Shown: positions 1 to 9,528 of the stretch, one piece after another
Layout: the number at the start of each line of letters is the position of its first letter
Position numbering within the stretch: position 1 is the first letter of the stretch
Assembly: GCF_003065485.1 (NCBI RefSeq)
Contig: NZ_CP026951.1
Location: 496,001-560,000 of the forward strand
From: Salinibacterium hongtaonis
GTDB lineage: Bacteria; Actinomycetota; Actinomycetes; Actinomycetales; Microbacteriaceae
DNA: 64,000 bases
Direction: 5' to 3'
Translations under genes and position numbers: made by a program
The notes under the pieces: generated by a model
The model's input: the letters and a program-made list of their open reading frames with translations, nothing else
The model's database searches: none
Told to the model about the DNA's origin: nothing

Positions 1-590
1 CAGCTCCCGGCAGCATCATCGCGGTGCTCGCCCAGACGGCAAGCGACAGCTACCTCGGCGTCATACTCTCCGTGGTGCTCTCCGCGACTGTCACGTTCCT
101 GATCGGCAGCATCATCCTGCGGGCAAGCCGCAAGAACGACCTGCGCAAGGGAGGCGCCGATCTCGCGGCTGCTGTTGCCCAGACCGAAGCAAACAAGGGC
201 AAGTCGTCCGCAGTGCTCGGTGGACTGGTCACACCGGATTCCGACGCGCGCTCCGACTCGGCAGCCGCCGGGGCCGAGGGCACGACTTCCACGGACACGC
301 GCATCGATAACGTCGTGTTCGCCTGCGACGCCGGAATGGGATCGAGCGCAATGGGAGCATCCGTATTGCGGAACAAGGTTAAGAAGGCTGGAATTGAGGG
401 AGTGACGGTCGTGAACAAGTCGATCGCCAACCTCGACGGCACGGAGGACCTGGTGATCACCCATCAAGACCTCACGGCTCGAGCGACGGATAAGACGCCG
501 AACGCGCGCCACATCTCCGTTGACAATTTCATGAACAGCCCCAAGTACGACGAAGTGGTCGAATTGCTCAAGTCGCAGAACGACCGATAA
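1..590 (+). CDS. mtlA: PTS mannitol transporter IICB, C-terminal part (5' end outside window)
   Basis: The reading frame is open from base 3 with no stop upstream, so this is the 3' end of a longer gene. The first residues form a hydrophobic segment, probably the last membrane helix of the IIC domain. A charged linker of roughly 60 residues follows, then a IIB domain with the phosphocysteine motif CDAGMGSS (Cys codon 324-326). IIB passes phosphate from IIA to mannitol during import. The next genes encode a separate IIA and mannitol-1-phosphate dehydrogenase, which supports mannitol as substrate. Unlike E. coli MtlA there is no fused IIA domain, since the protein ends at the stop at 590 and IIA starts at 614. 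The identification is firm; the length of the whole protein is unknown. Confidence 0.93.
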   Translation, partial: APGSIIAVLAQTASDSYLGVILSVVLSATVTFLIGSIILRASRKNDLRKGGADLAAAVAQTEANKGKSSAVLGGLVTPDSDARSDSAAAGAEGTTSTDTRIDNVVFACDAGMGSSAMGASVLRNKVKKAGIEGVTVVNKSIANLDGTEDLVITHQDLTARATDKTPNARHISVDNFMNSPKYDEVVELLKSQNDR

Positions 591-613
591 GCGAACAGGA
601 CAGGGAGTTCCCC

Positions 614-1051
614 ATGGAGTCACAGGTACTGCAGCTCAGCCAGATTCGCATCGGTGGCGAAGCCACCACCAAGACGGAGGCCATGCGCGAGGCGCACAGC
701 ATCCTCATGGAGGCAGGGGCGGTCACATCGGCCTACCTGCCCGCGATGCTGGAGCGTGAGGAGTCAGTGTCGACCTATATGGGGAACTTCCTGGCCATTC
801 CGCACGGAACCAACGAGAGCAAAGAGTCGATTCTGCGCTCGGCGCTCTCGTTTGTGCGCTACGACCAGCCGATCGATTGGGACGGAAACCCGGTGCGTTT
901 TGTTGTCGGCATCGCCGGCATCGAAAACCAGCACCTCGACATACTTTCCAAGATCGCCATCGTGTTCTCGGACGAGGACGAGGTACAGGCCCTGCTTGAC
1001 GCTGCAAGCCCGGAGGAGATTCTCGACATTCTGTCTGAGGTGAATTCCTGA
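614..1051 (+). CDS. mtlF: PTS mannitol IIA component
   Basis: This 145-residue cytoplasmic protein takes phosphate from HPr and gives it to the IIB domain of MtlA. The phosphoacceptor is His64 in the motif AIPHGT, in the usual place for the mannitol/fructose IIA fold. The start is supported by AGGGAG a few bases upstream of ATG. It lies 23 bases after mtlA and its stop overlaps the mtlD start by one base, so the three genes should be translated from one message. The length is normal for a stand-alone mannitol IIA. Confidence 0.95.
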   Translation: MESQVLQLSQIRIGGEATTKTEAMREAHSILMEAGAVTSAYLPAMLEREESVSTYMGNFLAIPHGTNESKESILRSALSFVRYDQPIDWDGNPVRFVVGIAGIENQHLDILSKIAIVFSDEDEVQALLDAASPEEILDILSEVNS

Positions 1052-2211
1052 TGAAGGCCGTGCACTGCGGCGCCGGCAACATCGGTCGCGGCTTTGTGGG
1101 CCTGCTGCTGCACGAGGCGGGATATGACGTCGTGTTCTCGGATGTCAACGCCGAGCTCATTGGGCAGCTCACCGCAGCCGACTCCTACACTGTGCACGAG
1201 GTGGGGGAGGGTGCCAGAGATCACGAGGTGACGGGATTCAGAGCCATTGACAGCTCCGCAAGCCCGCAGAGTCTCGTCGACGAGATCACGAGCGCCGATC
1301 TCGTGACGACTGCGGTCGGACCCACAGTGCTCAGGTTTATCGCGCCCGCCATCGCCCAGGGGTTGCTCGCGCGTAGCGACGATGTCGCCCCGTTGGGCGT
1401 TATGGCGTGCGAGAACGCCATCAATGCCACGGACATCCTGCGTGCAGAGGTCGAGCGCGTCCTGTCGGAGATAGCCCCAGGAGATGCGCTCGCGGCGCTC
1501 GGTCGCGCGGTGTTTGCCAATACCGCTGTGGATCGCATTGTGCCGGGCCAGGCATCCGGAGCAGGCCTCGATGTCACCGTCGAGAGCTACTACGAGTGGG
1601 CGATCGACCGAACGCCCTTTGGTGGAGCAGAGCCGAGCATTCCGGGAGCGACTTTTGTCGATGACCTCGCTCCCTACATTGAACGCAAGCTCTTCACGGT
1701 CAATACGGGGCATGCCACGATCGCCTATTACGGGTTTGTCGCCGGAGCCTCGGCAATATCGGATGCCCTCGCGCGCCCCGAGGTCGAGGCCGCCGTCCGA
1801 TCCGTTCTTATGGAGACCAAGCAGCTTCTCGTGGAGAAGCACGGGCTCGACAGCGCGGCCCAGCAGGCCTATATCGAGAAGATCCTGGTGCGCTTCGCCA
1901 ACCCCCATCTGCCGGACACGGTCGATCGAGTAGGGCGGCAACCGTTGCGCAAACTGAGCCGGCACGAGCGGTTCATCGGCCCGGCCGCAGAGCTTGCGGA
2001 ACGCGGTTACACCCCCGCCGCGCTCATCGATGCGGTGGCGACTGCCCTTCGATTCGACGTGCCAGAAGACGAGCAGAGCGTTGAGCTTCAACAGAAACTC
2101 GATGCCCTCAGCGCCGCCCAGTTCACCAGCGAGGTGTGCGGAATCGAGCGGTCACATCCGCTATTCGCTCCGCTGGCGGCGGCCATAGAAGCCCAGCAGA
2201 CCGAGCGCTAG
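1051..2211 (+). CDS. mtlD: Mannitol-1-phosphate 5-dehydrogenase
   Basis: The protein (386 aa) oxidises mannitol 1-phosphate to fructose 6-phosphate with NAD, linking mannitol uptake to glycolysis. It opens with a Rossmann dinucleotide site, [11 protein letters not shown], and later has the polyol-dehydrogenase segment [10 protein letters not shown] around residues 210-220. The length matches the bacterial MtlD family (about 380 aa). It is the last gene of the mtl operon and is followed 10 bases later by a strong hairpin terminator. Confidence 0.97.
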   Translation: MKAVHCGAGNIGRGFVGLLLHEAGYDVVFSDVNAELIGQLTAADSYTVHEVGEGARDHEVTGFRAIDSSASPQSLVDEITSADLVTTAVGPTVLRFIAPAIAQGLLARSDDVAPLGVMACENAINATDILRAEVERVLSEIAPGDALAALGRAVFANTAVDRIVPGQASGAGLDVTVESYYEWAIDRTPFGGAEPSIPGATFVDDLAPYIERKLFTVNTGHATIAYYGFVAGASAISDALARPEVEAAVRSVLMETKQLLVEKHGLDSAAQQAYIEKILVRFANPHLPDTVDRVGRQPLRKLSRHERFIGPAAELAERGYTPAALIDAVATALRFDVPEDEQSVELQQKLDALSAAQFTSEVCGIERSHPLFAPLAAAIEAQQTER

Positions 2212-2220
2212 CGACAACCA

Positions 2221-2256
2221 AAAAAGCGCCGACCCCAACGGGATCGGCGCTTTTTT
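2221..2256. terminator. Bidirectional rho-independent terminator between mtlD and sdhB
   Basis: GCGCCGA (2226-2232) pairs perfectly with TCGGCGC (2244-2250) around an 11-base loop. The stem is flanked by five A on the left and six T on the right, so it works from either side. It separates the converging mtl and sdh operons. Confidence 0.93.
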
Positions 2257-2265
2257 ATGCTGTAG

Positions 2266-3027
2266 TTACGGCTTGCCGCGCATGATGGCCTGCTTGACCT
2301 CGGCGATTGCCTGGGTCACCTGGATGCCGCGGGGGCATGCCTCGGTGCAGTTGAAGGTGGTGCGGCAGCGCCACACGCCCTCTTTGTCGTTGAGGATGTC
2401 GAGACGCGTCTCGGATCCCTCATCGCGCGAGTCGAAGATGAAGCGGTGGGCGTTCACGATGGCTGCGGGGCCAAAGTACTGCCCGTCGGTCCAGAACACG
2501 GGGCACGACGAGGTGCACGCTGCGCAGAGGATGCACTTGGTGGTGTCGTCGAAGCGGGCGCGCTCAGCAACGGACTGCTGGCGCTCCTTGCCCTTCTCTG
2601 GTGCCTTGCCGGCGATGAGGAAGGGCTGAATGTCCTTGAAGGAGTCGAAGAACGGCTCCATGTCGACAATGAGGTCCTTCTCCAGCGGCAGACCCTTGAT
2701 GGCCTCGATGTAGATGGGCTTCGAAATATCGAGGTCCTTGATGAGCGTCTTGCAGGCCAGACGGTTGCGGCCGTTGATGCGCATGGCGTCGGAGCCGCAG
2801 ATGCCATGGGCGCATGAGCGACGGAACGTGAGCGAGCCGTCCTGCTCCCACTTGATCTTGTGCAGTGCGTCGAGGATGCGGTCCGTGGGGTACATCTCGA
2901 CGTCGAAGTCCTCCCAGCGGGCCTCAGTGTCGACATCGGGGTCGAAGCGCCGGATGATGAGGGTCACCGTGAATGAGGGGATCGGGGCCTCCGCGACGGG
3001 CACGACCTCAGCTGTTGCCGTGGACAT
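2266..3027 (-). CDS. sdhB: Succinate dehydrogenase iron-sulfur subunit
   Basis: This subunit (253 aa) carries electrons from the flavin of SdhA to quinone through three iron-sulfur clusters. The [2Fe-2S] ligands are seen in CAHGICGSDAM with a further Cys in NRLAC. The [4Fe-4S] and [3Fe-4S] ligands are in CILCAACTSSCPVF and CTEACPRGI. It is the last gene of sdhCDAB and its start overlaps the sdhA stop by one base. Length and domain order are typical. The complex acts at the inner face of the cell membrane, in both the TCA cycle and respiration. Confidence 0.97.
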   Translation of the reverse strand: MSTATAEVVPVAEAPIPSFTVTLIIRRFDPDVDTEARWEDFDVEMYPTDRILDALHKIKWEQDGSLTFRRSCAHGICGSDAMRINGRNRLACKTLIKDLDISKPIYIEAIKGLPLEKDLIVDMEPFFDSFKDIQPFLIAGKAPEKGKERQQSVAERARFDDTTKCILCAACTSSCPVFWTDGQYFGPAAIVNAHRFIFDSRDEGSETRLDILNDKEGVWRCRTTFNCTEACPRGIQVTQAIAEVKQAIMRGKP

Positions 3028-4868
3028 CAGTACTTCCTCTCCATGGGCTGGTAGTTGGTGATGACGACGGGCTTCCAGTCGAGCTTGATGTGGTCAGCCG
3101 CATCAGCAGAGTGGGGGTCACCGGTGAGGTAGGCCATCGTGTGCTTCATGTAGGTTTCGTCGTCGCGGTTGGGGTAGTCGTCGCGCATATGACCGCCACG
3201 GCTCTCCTTGCGGTTTCGAGCGGAGAACACGACAACCTCGGCTAGATCGAGCAAGAAGCCTAGTTCGATTGCCTCAAGAAGGTCTGTGTTAAACCGCTTG
3301 CCCTTGTCTTGCACGGCGATGTTCCGGTAACGCTGGCGAAGGCCGTGGATGGTCTGCGTGACCTTGCCCAGCGACTCATCGGTGCGGAACACCTGTGCGT
3401 TGCGGTCCATCTCCTCCTGCAGCTCCTTGCGGATTGCAGCGATGCTTTCGGTTCCCGTGGAGGACTGCAGCATTTCGATGAGGCCGCGGATCTCCGCCGT
3501 GGGGTCCTCGGGCAGCGGGGCGAATTCCGCCGTCTTCACGTACTCGGCAGCATTGTTGCCGGCGCGCTTGCCGAAAACGTTGATGTCGAGCAGTGAGTTG
3601 GTACCCAGACGGTTCGAGCCGTGAACCGAGACACACGCGCACTCGCCGGCGGCGTAGAGGCCGGGAACGACGGTGGTGTTGTCCGAGAGAACCTCTGCGT
3701 TGTTGTTGGTGGGGATGCCACCCATCGCATAGTGAGCGGTCGGCATAACCGGCACGGGCTCGACGACGGGGTCAACACCGAGGTAGGTGCGGGCGAACTC
3801 CGTGATGTCGGGCAGCTTGGTCTCGAGAACCTCTGCACCCAGGTGCGTGCAGTCCAGGTAGACGTAGTCCTTGTGGGGGCCCGCGCCGCGTCCCTCTGCC
3901 ACCTCCTGAACCATGCACCGGGCCACGATGTCACGGGGAGCGAGGTCCTTGATGGTGGGGGCGTACCGCTCCATGAAGCGCTCACCGCTGGCGTTGCGCA
4001 GGATCGCGCCTTCGCCGCGGGCACCCTCGGTGAGGAGGATGCCGAGGCCAGCGAGTCCGGTCGGGTGGAACTGGAAGAACTCCATGTCCTCGAGCGGCAG
4101 GCCCTTGCGCCAAATGATGCCAACGCCGTCACCCGTGAGGGTGTGGGCGTTCGACGTGGTCTTGTAGACCTTGCCGAACCCACCGGTCGCAAAGATCACG
4201 GCCTTGCCCTGGAAAACGTGGAGCTGGCCGGTGGCAAGCTCGTAGGCGACAACACCAGCGGGCTTCTTGACGCCGTCAACCTCGCTCATGATGAGGTCGA
4301 GCACGTAGAACTCGTTGAAGAAGTTGATGCCGTGCTTGACGCAGTTCTGATACAGCGTCTGCAGAATCATGTGACCGGTGCGGTCGGCGGCGTAGCAGGC
4401 ACGGCGAACCGGAGCCTTGCCGTGATCGCGCGTGTGGCCACCGAAACGACGCTGGTCGATCTTGCCTTCAGGCGTGCGGTTGAACGGAAGACCCATGTTC
4501 TCGAGGTCGATGACCGCGTCGATGGCTTCTTTCGCCAGGATCTCGGCAGCATCCTGGTCAACCAGGTAGTCGCCGCCCTTGACGGTGTCGAACGTGTGCC
4601 ATTCCCAGTTGTCTTCTTCTACGTTTGCGAGCGCTGCGGCCATGCCGCCCTGCGCCGCGCCCGTGTGGGAACGCGTGGGGTAAAGCTTGGAGATAACGGC
4701 GGTGCTGGCGTTGGGGCCAGCCTCGATGGCGGCGCGCATTCCTGCGCCGCCAGCGCCGACGATGATCACGTCGTGCTGGTGGTAGGTGACGCCGTCGATA
4801 ACCTTCGACTCTCCTACAGCAGGTACAGCATCCGCGAAGAGGGAGCCGCCGATGTTACGTTCGTTCAC
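3027..4868 (-). CDS. sdhA: Succinate dehydrogenase flavoprotein subunit
   Basis: This catalytic subunit (613 aa) oxidises succinate to fumarate. The N-terminal FAD site is [10 protein letters not shown]. The motif SHTGAAQGG contains the His that carries covalent FAD in this family. The active-site segment ARGEGAILR and the substrate region FHPTG are both present. It overlaps sdhD by four bases and sdhB by one, so the operon is tightly coupled. Nothing in the sequence suggests a specialised fumarate reductase. Confidence 0.97.
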   Translation of the reverse strand: MNERNIGGSLFADAVPAVGESKVIDGVTYHQHDVIIVGAGGAGMRAAIEAGPNASTAVISKLYPTRSHTGAAQGGMAAALANVEEDNWEWHTFDTVKGGDYLVDQDAAEILAKEAIDAVIDLENMGLPFNRTPEGKIDQRRFGGHTRDHGKAPVRRACYAADRTGHMILQTLYQNCVKHGINFFNEFYVLDLIMSEVDGVKKPAGVVAYELATGQLHVFQGKAVIFATGGFGKVYKTTSNAHTLTGDGVGIIWRKGLPLEDMEFFQFHPTGLAGLGILLTEGARGEGAILRNASGERFMERYAPTIKDLAPRDIVARCMVQEVAEGRGAGPHKDYVYLDCTHLGAEVLETKLPDITEFARTYLGVDPVVEPVPVMPTAHYAMGGIPTNNNAEVLSDNTTVVPGLYAAGECACVSVHGSNRLGTNSLLDINVFGKRAGNNAAEYVKTAEFAPLPEDPTAEIRGLIEMLQSSTGTESIAAIRKELQEEMDRNAQVFRTDESLGKVTQTIHGLRQRYRNIAVQDKGKRFNTDLLEAIELGFLLDLAEVVVFSARNRKESRGGHMRDDYPNRDDETYMKHTMAYLTGDPHSADAADHIKLDWKPVVITNYQPMERKY

Positions 4869-5305
4869 TTTATGTCCTTACAAAACTCGGGCAGAAGATC
4901 GTCATAGCCGACAGGGCACGGGTCGAACGTGAAGATAACGAGCGAACCCAGAACCAAGAGCACGACAGTTGCGCCGAGCAGTGACCACATGAAGATGCGG
5001 CGAAGTGTGGGGTTGTGTGCGTAATCAGCAATGAGCGTGCGCATGCCGTTGGCGCCGTGGATGAGGGCGAGCCACAAAAGCAGCGTGTCCCAGACAACCC
5101 AGAATGGGTCTGCCCACTTGCCGCCGACGAAGGCGAAGTCGATGGCGTGAACACCATCGCCGACCATGAGGTTGACGAAGAGGTGCCCGAAGATGAGAAC
5201 GACCAACACGACGCCACTGGCGCGCATGTAGATCCAGCCCCACTTCTCGAGGTTGATGCCGCTGCGCTTGGGAAGGCTGCGAGGAGTTTCGATATTTACC
5301 GTCAT
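4865..5305 (-). CDS. sdhD: Succinate dehydrogenase membrane anchor subunit
   Basis: This small membrane protein (146 aa from the chosen start) has three hydrophobic segments and, with SdhC, anchors the complex and holds the quinone and haem sites. I chose the ATG at 5305 (MTVNIETP) because it starts just after the sdhC stop and has a G-rich run about 8 bases upstream. An in-frame ATG at 5326 would overlap sdhC by 17 bases and is the alternative. Function rests mainly on position between sdhC and sdhA and on the hydrophobic pattern, since these anchors are poorly conserved. Confidence 0.9.
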   Translation of the reverse strand: MTVNIETPRSLPKRSGINLEKWGWIYMRASGVVLVVLIFGHLFVNLMVGDGVHAIDFAFVGGKWADPFWVVWDTLLLWLALIHGANGMRTLIADYAHNPTLRRIFMWSLLGATVVLLVLGSLVIFTFDPCPVGYDDLLPEFCKDIK

Positions 5306-5309
5306 CGTC

Positions 5310-5747
5310 TTAACCCCCGAAGACATTCATCAGGTGGCGCGGCGTGAAGCCGAGCATGAGCACAACCCAGAGCGCGATAACGATCCAGAACAAGAGCTTG
5401 TGGTGGCGGGTTCCGACCGACCAGAAGTCAATGAGGATGATGCGCAGGCCGTTGAGGGCATGGAAGCCGATTGCGCCGACGAGGCCGACCTCACCAATAC
5501 CCATGATGGGCGTCTGGTAGGTGCCGATAACGGCGTTGTATGCCTCGGGGCTCAGACGCAGCAGCGCCGTATCCAAAATGTGCACAAGGAGGAAGAAGAA
5601 GATGCTGACACCGGTGATTCGGTGCAACACCCACGACCACATTCCTGCACTGCCGCGGTAGAGCGTTCCACCTGGTTTGTTCTTGCCTTGTGGCTTATGG
5701 TCCACTGGCTGGGCTTCGGCCAGGGCTCCCGCCGAATTCTCTGGCAC
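5310..5747 (-). CDS. sdhC: Succinate dehydrogenase cytochrome b556 subunit
   Basis: First gene of the sdh operon (145 aa from the chosen start). It has a typical SdhC pattern: LHRITGV before the first membrane helix, a second helix with HALNGLR, and a third near the C-terminus. The His residues are candidates for haem b and quinone binding. I place the start at the GTG at 5747 because AAGGAGGG lies six bases upstream of it. The longer frame, to 5792, starts inside a GC-rich leader with no ribosome site. Confidence 0.93.
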   Translation of the reverse strand: MPENSAGALAEAQPVDHKPQGKNKPGGTLYRGSAGMWSWVLHRITGVSIFFFLLVHILDTALLRLSPEAYNAVIGTYQTPIMGIGEVGLVGAIGFHALNGLRIILIDFWSVGTRHHKLLFWIVIALWVVLMLGFTPRHLMNVFGG

Positions 5748-5794
5748 GAGCAACCCTCCTTGCGATGTGATTGGGGCCCCGCCTCGGGGCATGG

Positions 5795-5823
5795 GAATGC
5801 GTTGCGTGAACAGCGCTCGTCAA
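5795..5823 (-). promoter_or_regulatory. Possible sdhC promoter
   Basis: Reading leftwards, TTGACG (complement of 5818-5823) is followed after 17 bases by GCATTC (complement of 5795-5800). The -35 box is good and the -10 box is poor, so this is only a candidate. It lies about 50 bases before the sdhC start. Confidence 0.4.
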
Positions 5824-5877
5824 TTGTATTCCTGTTGAGAGGGCACCTGCTGCCAAGGCTTGCCTAAGTCGCGCGGC

Positions 5878-5883
5878 TATGGT
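5878..5883 (+). promoter_or_regulatory. Putative -10 box of a leaderless manC message
   Basis: TATGGT lies seven bases before the ATG at 5891 and no ribosome site is visible. This spacing would place the transcript start on or next to the start codon, as at several other genes in the window. Confidence 0.5.
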
Positions 5884-5890
5884 TTACCGC

Positions 5891-7009
5891 ATGAGTGATT
5901 CTTCTGCCCTTGAGCGTTTCTATAGCGTGATCCCTGCCGGAGGCATCGGGTCGCGGCTGTGGCCGCTGTCGAGAGCCGACGCTCCTAAGTTCTTGCACGA
6001 CCTCACGGGAGCAGGCAAAACACTGCTCCGCGGCACATGGGATCGCCTCGAACCCCTCAACGGCGACCAGCGCATCATGGTGGTAACCGGTCGAGCGCAC
6101 CGGGCCGCGGTCGAGGCTCAGCTGCCCGCTCTCGCTGACCACAACGTCGTGCTGGAGAGCGAGCCGAAGGATTCGACCGCCGCGATTGGACTCGCCGCCG
6201 CAATCCTCGAACATCGCGAGCCCGGCGTGATCATCGGTTCTTTCGCCGCAGACCATGTGATCACCGATGCCCGCGGCTTTCGGCGCGCCGTTGTCGAAGC
6301 CATCGCCGCTGCGGATGCTGGCTACATTGCGACGATCGGCATCAGCCCGACCGATCCGGCCATCGGCTTCGGCTACATTCACTGCGGCGGGCGACTCGAC
6401 ATCGCGGGTGCTCCGAGCGCGTTCGCGGTCGATACCTTCGTTGAGAAGCCAAATCTTGATGTTGCTCGCGGCTATCTGGCCGCGGGGGATTACCTCTGGA
6501 ACGGCGGCATGTTCATTTCTCGCGCCGACGTGCTGCTCAAGCAGCTCGGAGAGGCGGAACCAGAGCTGCTCGAAGGGTTGCTGGAGCTCGCTGCTGATTG
6601 GGATACCACTCGCCGTGGGGCGACGGTCGACCGTGTATGGCCCCGGTTGCGCAAGATTGCGATTGACTACACGGTGGCAGAGCCTGCGGCCAAAGCGGGG
6701 CGTCTCGCTGTGATCCCGGGGGACTTCGACTGGGACGACGTGGGTGACTTCGCGGCGATTGGCAAGCTGCACTCCGGTGGGCGTGTCAACAACCTTGCGA
6801 TTCTCGGGGACAACCCGCGCATTCTCTCCGACGCGTCGACCGGCGTCGTCATCAGCCACTCCAAGCGGCTCATTTCGCTCATTGGAGTCGAGGACATCGT
6901 CGTAGTCGATACGCCGGATGCCCTCCTTGTCACGACGACCGCCAACGCGCAGCGGGTCAAGTCTGTCGTCGACGCCCTCAAGCTCGCCGGAAGTGGCGAC
7001 GTGCTCTAA
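5891..7009 (+). CDS. manC: Mannose-1-phosphate guanylyltransferase
   Basis: This cytoplasmic enzyme (372 aa) makes GDP-mannose from mannose 1-phosphate and GTP, for cell-wall mannans and glycolipids. The nucleotide-sugar pyrophosphorylase signature GGIGSRLWPLSR with a following PKF motif is near the N-terminus. FVEKP and WNGGMF, typical of this family, follow in order. There is no C-terminal isomerase domain, so it is the short monofunctional form. I chose the ATG at 5891 over the ATG at 5879 because the latter overlaps the likely -10 box. The phosphohexomutase at 17728-19410 could supply mannose 1-phosphate, but it is not in the same operon. Confidence 0.92.
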   Translation: MSDSSALERFYSVIPAGGIGSRLWPLSRADAPKFLHDLTGAGKTLLRGTWDRLEPLNGDQRIMVVTGRAHRAAVEAQLPALADHNVVLESEPKDSTAAIGLAAAILEHREPGVIIGSFAADHVITDARGFRRAVVEAIAAADAGYIATIGISPTDPAIGFGYIHCGGRLDIAGAPSAFAVDTFVEKPNLDVARGYLAAGDYLWNGGMFISRADVLLKQLGEAEPELLEGLLELAADWDTTRRGATVDRVWPRLRKIAIDYTVAEPAAKAGRLAVIPGDFDWDDVGDFAAIGKLHSGGRVNNLAILGDNPRILSDASTGVVISHSKRLISLIGVEDIVVVDTPDALLVTTTANAQRVKSVVDALKLAGSGDVL

Positions 7010-7024
7010 GGCCCCGTCGTGCTC

Positions 7025-7030
7025 TAGATT
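7025..7030 (+). promoter_or_regulatory. -10 box of a leaderless promoter for the first BMP lipoprotein
   Basis: TAGATT ends six bases before the ATG at 7037, and there is no ribosome site in between. The same box and spacing recur before add (15472). Confidence 0.6.
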
Positions 7031-7036
7031 TTGCCT

Positions 7037-8104
7037 ATGGTTCTTTCTTCGCGCATCCGCAGCACCGCCGCTGTCATCGCGGCCTCTGGCCTTCTCGCAC
7101 TCGTCGGCTGTGCGCCGGCGCCGGATCAAGGCGGTGACTCCGCCGGCTCCGACTACTGCGCTCGCATGGTCACCAACTCAGGAGGGCTCGAGGATCGCTC
7201 CTTCAACCAGTCAAGCTGGGAGGGCCTTGAGATGGCGGCGGAGGAGTTTGACATTGACGTCGACGCGATCGTGTCGACCAACGAGACGGACCTCGCCCCC
7301 AACGTTGAGCAGGCGGTCGGCACCGGCTGCGAGCTGATTCTCACGGTGGGCTGGGAGCTCGCGGAGGCCACGTCGGCGCAGGCCGAGGCAAACCCCGACC
7401 TGCGCTTTGCGATTGTGGACGAGCTGGTTGAGGGCGACAACATCAAGCCGATTGTCTTCGACACCGCGCAGGCCGCCTACCTTGCGGGTTACCTCGCCGC
7501 TGGCGTGACCAAGACCGGCATCGTCGGCACCTTCGGTGGCGGCAACCAGCCCCCCGTGACCCTCTTCATGGACGGATTCGTCGACGGCGTTGCTCAGTAC
7601 AACGAGACCCACGGCACCTCGGTGCGTGTTCTGGGCTGGGACAAGGCCAGCCAGGACGGCCTTTTCACCGGCGACTTCGAGAACGTAACGCTGGGAAAGA
7701 CCACAACCGAGGGCCTCCTCGACCAGAACGCCGATGTCATCCTCCCCGTGGCCGGGCAGGTCGGCGAAGGAGCCGCCGCAGCAATCGCAGAACGCGGCGG
7801 CATGCTGATCTGGGTCGACAATGACGGCTACGAGACGCTGCCTGCTGAATATCAGGGCATCGTGTTGACGAGCATCCTCAAGAACACCCAGGATGCCGTG
7901 GTCGAGATCGTGCGCGCAGACCTCGACGGCGACTTCACGGCTGAGCCGTTCATCGGCACGCTCGACAACGGCGGAGTCGGGCTTGCGCCATTCCACGACC
8001 TCGAGGCTGCTGTGCCAGCGGCGCTCGTCGCCGAGCTTGAGGCGCTCAAGGCTCGGATCGTGGCGGGCGACATCGTCGTGACGTCTCCGTCAACGCCGAA
8101 ATAG
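7037..8104 (+). CDS. BMP-family nucleoside-binding lipoprotein (first of two)
   Basis: A 355-residue exported lipoprotein of the BMP/PnrA family, the substrate-binding part of nucleoside ABC importers. A signal peptide ends in the lipobox LVGC with lipid-accepting Cys25. The mature part has family features such as EDRSFNQ near the N-terminus and KPIVFDTAQAAYLAGY in the middle. The ATPase and permeases that would serve it start at 9529. It has its own leaderless promoter and a hairpin after the stop, so it is probably expressed separately from its neighbour. Nucleosides are inferred as ligands from the downstream cdd, deoA and add genes. Confidence 0.92.
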   Translation: MVLSSRIRSTAAVIAASGLLALVGCAPAPDQGGDSAGSDYCARMVTNSGGLEDRSFNQSSWEGLEMAAEEFDIDVDAIVSTNETDLAPNVEQAVGTGCELILTVGWELAEATSAQAEANPDLRFAIVDELVEGDNIKPIVFDTAQAAYLAGYLAAGVTKTGIVGTFGGGNQPPVTLFMDGFVDGVAQYNETHGTSVRVLGWDKASQDGLFTGDFENVTLGKTTTEGLLDQNADVILPVAGQVGEGAAAAIAERGGMLIWVDNDGYETLPAEYQGIVLTSILKNTQDAVVEIVRADLDGDFTAEPFIGTLDNGGVGLAPFHDLEAAVPAALVAELEALKARIVAGDIVVTSPSTPK

Positions 8105-8111
8105 GGGAGCT

Positions 8112-8135
8112 GCGCCCCTCGATCGGGGGTGCTTT
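8112..8135 (+). terminator. Probable terminator after the first BMP lipoprotein
   Basis: GCGCCCC (8112-8118) can pair with GGGGTGC (8126-8132, one G-T pair) and is followed by TTTA. The T run is short, so termination may be partial. Confidence 0.55.
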
Positions 8136-8208
8136 ACGGTCTGAACATTTCGTAGATATATCGCGAGCATCCCAGCTTGATAACTGTTCAATTTCGGAAC
8201 CCAAAGTG

Positions 8209-8239
8209 TTGTCAAGCACGTCGTAGTTTTCGGTAACGT
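8209..8239 (+). promoter_or_regulatory. Possible promoter of the second BMP lipoprotein
   Basis: TTGTCA (8209-8214) and TAACGT (8234-8239) are separated by 19 bases, about 50 bases before the start codon. The spacer is long, so confidence is low. The 184-base gap and the terminators on both sides imply that some promoter lies here. Confidence 0.35.
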
Positions 8240-8288
8240 TGTGCCCACAGTCCGGCGTCACTTGCACCGGCTTCTTTTGGAGGACATT

Positions 8289-9383
8289 TTGGCAATCATT
8301 TCTCGCAAGGCCGCCTTCGGCGGTCTCGCATTGATCGGCTCCAGCGCGCTCATCCTTTCTGGCTGCGCGTCTGCCCCTGAAGAGGGCGACGGCGGCAACG
8401 CCGCAGCAGCCGACTTCCTGCCCTGCATCGTTTCTGACGCCGGCGGATTCGACGACAAGTCGTTCAACCAGCTCAGCTTCGAGGGCCTCGTCAAGGCCGC
8501 GGAGGAGCTCGGCGTCGAGTACAAGGACGTTCAGTCCGACGCCGAGACCGACTACGAGCCCAACATCACGAGCCTCGTAGACCAGGGCTGCGACGCCATC
8601 GTCACTGTCGGCTTCGCGCTGTCGGCCGCGACGGTCGAGGCGGCCAAGGCCAACCCCGACGTCGACTTCATCATCATTGACGATGCAGCAGACTCCGACT
8701 TCGATGGCAAGGCTGACGCCGACAACATCAAGCCGATCCTCTACGACACGGCTCAGGCCGCGTTCCTGGGTGGCTACGCCGCAGCAGCGATGTCGCAGAC
8801 CGGCAAGGTCGGAACCTTCGGTGGAATGAACTTCCCGACCGTCTCCATCTTCATGGACGGCTTCAAGCAGGGCGTTGACTACTACAACGAGGCCAACGGC
8901 AAGGCCGTTGAGGTTCTCGGCTGGGACGGCACCGACGGAACCTTCACCGGCGGCTTCTCCGCTGGCACCGAGGCGCTCAACGCGGCTCAGGGTCTCATCG
9001 ACCAGAACGTCGACGTGCTCCTGCCCGTCGGTGGCCCGATCTACCAGAGCGCAGCAGCGGCAATCCGCGACGCGAACCGTGACATCGCCCTCGTTGGTGT
9101 TGACGCCGACGTGTTCCAGACCGACCCCACCGTCGCTGACCTGCTCCTGACCTCGATCCTCAAGGCCATGGACGTCAGCACCTACGAGGCCGTGCTTGCC
9201 GCAGGTAAGGGCGACTTCGACCCGACCCCCTACGTTGGCACGCTCGAGAACGAGGGCGTTGGACTCGCCTCGTTCCACGACTGGGAGAGCAAGGTTCCCA
9301 CCACGCTGCAGGCTGAGCTCGACGCTCTGAAGGCAGACATCGTCAGCGGCAAGGTGAAGGTTAACTCCTACCTCGCCAACTAG
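8289..9383 (+). CDS. BMP-family nucleoside-binding lipoprotein (second of two)
   Basis: This paralogue of the preceding gene (364 aa) is also a BMP/PnrA-type lipoprotein, with lipobox LSGC and lipid-accepting Cys26. DKSFNQ and KPILYDTAQAAFLGGY match the same positions in the first copy. I chose the TTG at 8289 because TGGAGGA lies about five bases upstream and the resulting N-terminus is a clean signal peptide. The upstream in-frame start at 8241 would add a leader without that character. A strong terminator follows, so it is a single-gene unit just before the importer operon. Confidence 0.92.
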   Translation: MAIISRKAAFGGLALIGSSALILSGCASAPEEGDGGNAAAADFLPCIVSDAGGFDDKSFNQLSFEGLVKAAEELGVEYKDVQSDAETDYEPNITSLVDQGCDAIVTVGFALSAATVEAAKANPDVDFIIIDDAADSDFDGKADADNIKPILYDTAQAAFLGGYAAAAMSQTGKVGTFGGMNFPTVSIFMDGFKQGVDYYNEANGKAVEVLGWDGTDGTFTGGFSAGTEALNAAQGLIDQNVDVLLPVGGPIYQSAAAAIRDANRDIALVGVDADVFQTDPTVADLLLTSILKAMDVSTYEAVLAAGKGDFDPTPYVGTLENEGVGLASFHDWESKVPTTLQAELDALKADIVSGKVKVNSYLAN

Positions 9384-9404
9384 GCACACCTCCGCACAAC
9401 AGTG

Positions 9405-9432
9405 AGGGAGGCCGGCTCTTGCCGGCCTCCCT
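9405..9432 (+). terminator. Terminator after the second BMP lipoprotein
   Basis: AGGGAGGCCGGC (9405-9416) pairs perfectly with GCCGGCCTCCCT (9421-9432) around the loop TCTT. The stem has 12 base pairs. The T run after it is short (TTC). Confidence 0.85.
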
Positions 9433-9514
9433 TCTGCGTGTAGCTGCTGCTCACTTCGGTGAGAGCCGCGCAAATGAGCAGGCGCCCAGCCTGCGAATCG
9501 CTTTACCCGATCCC

Positions 9515-9520
9515 TAGAAT
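9515..9520 (+). promoter_or_regulatory. -10 box for the nucleoside importer operon
   Basis: TAGAAT ends eight bases before the ATG at 9529. An AGGA lies between them, so the message could be leaderless or have a very short leader. Confidence 0.5.
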
Positions 9521-9528
9521 CAGGAACC

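Noticed and set aside
859-2091. Long minus-strand frame opposite mtlD
   Set aside because: A GC-rich shadow of a well-conserved gene; the translation has no recognisable domain.
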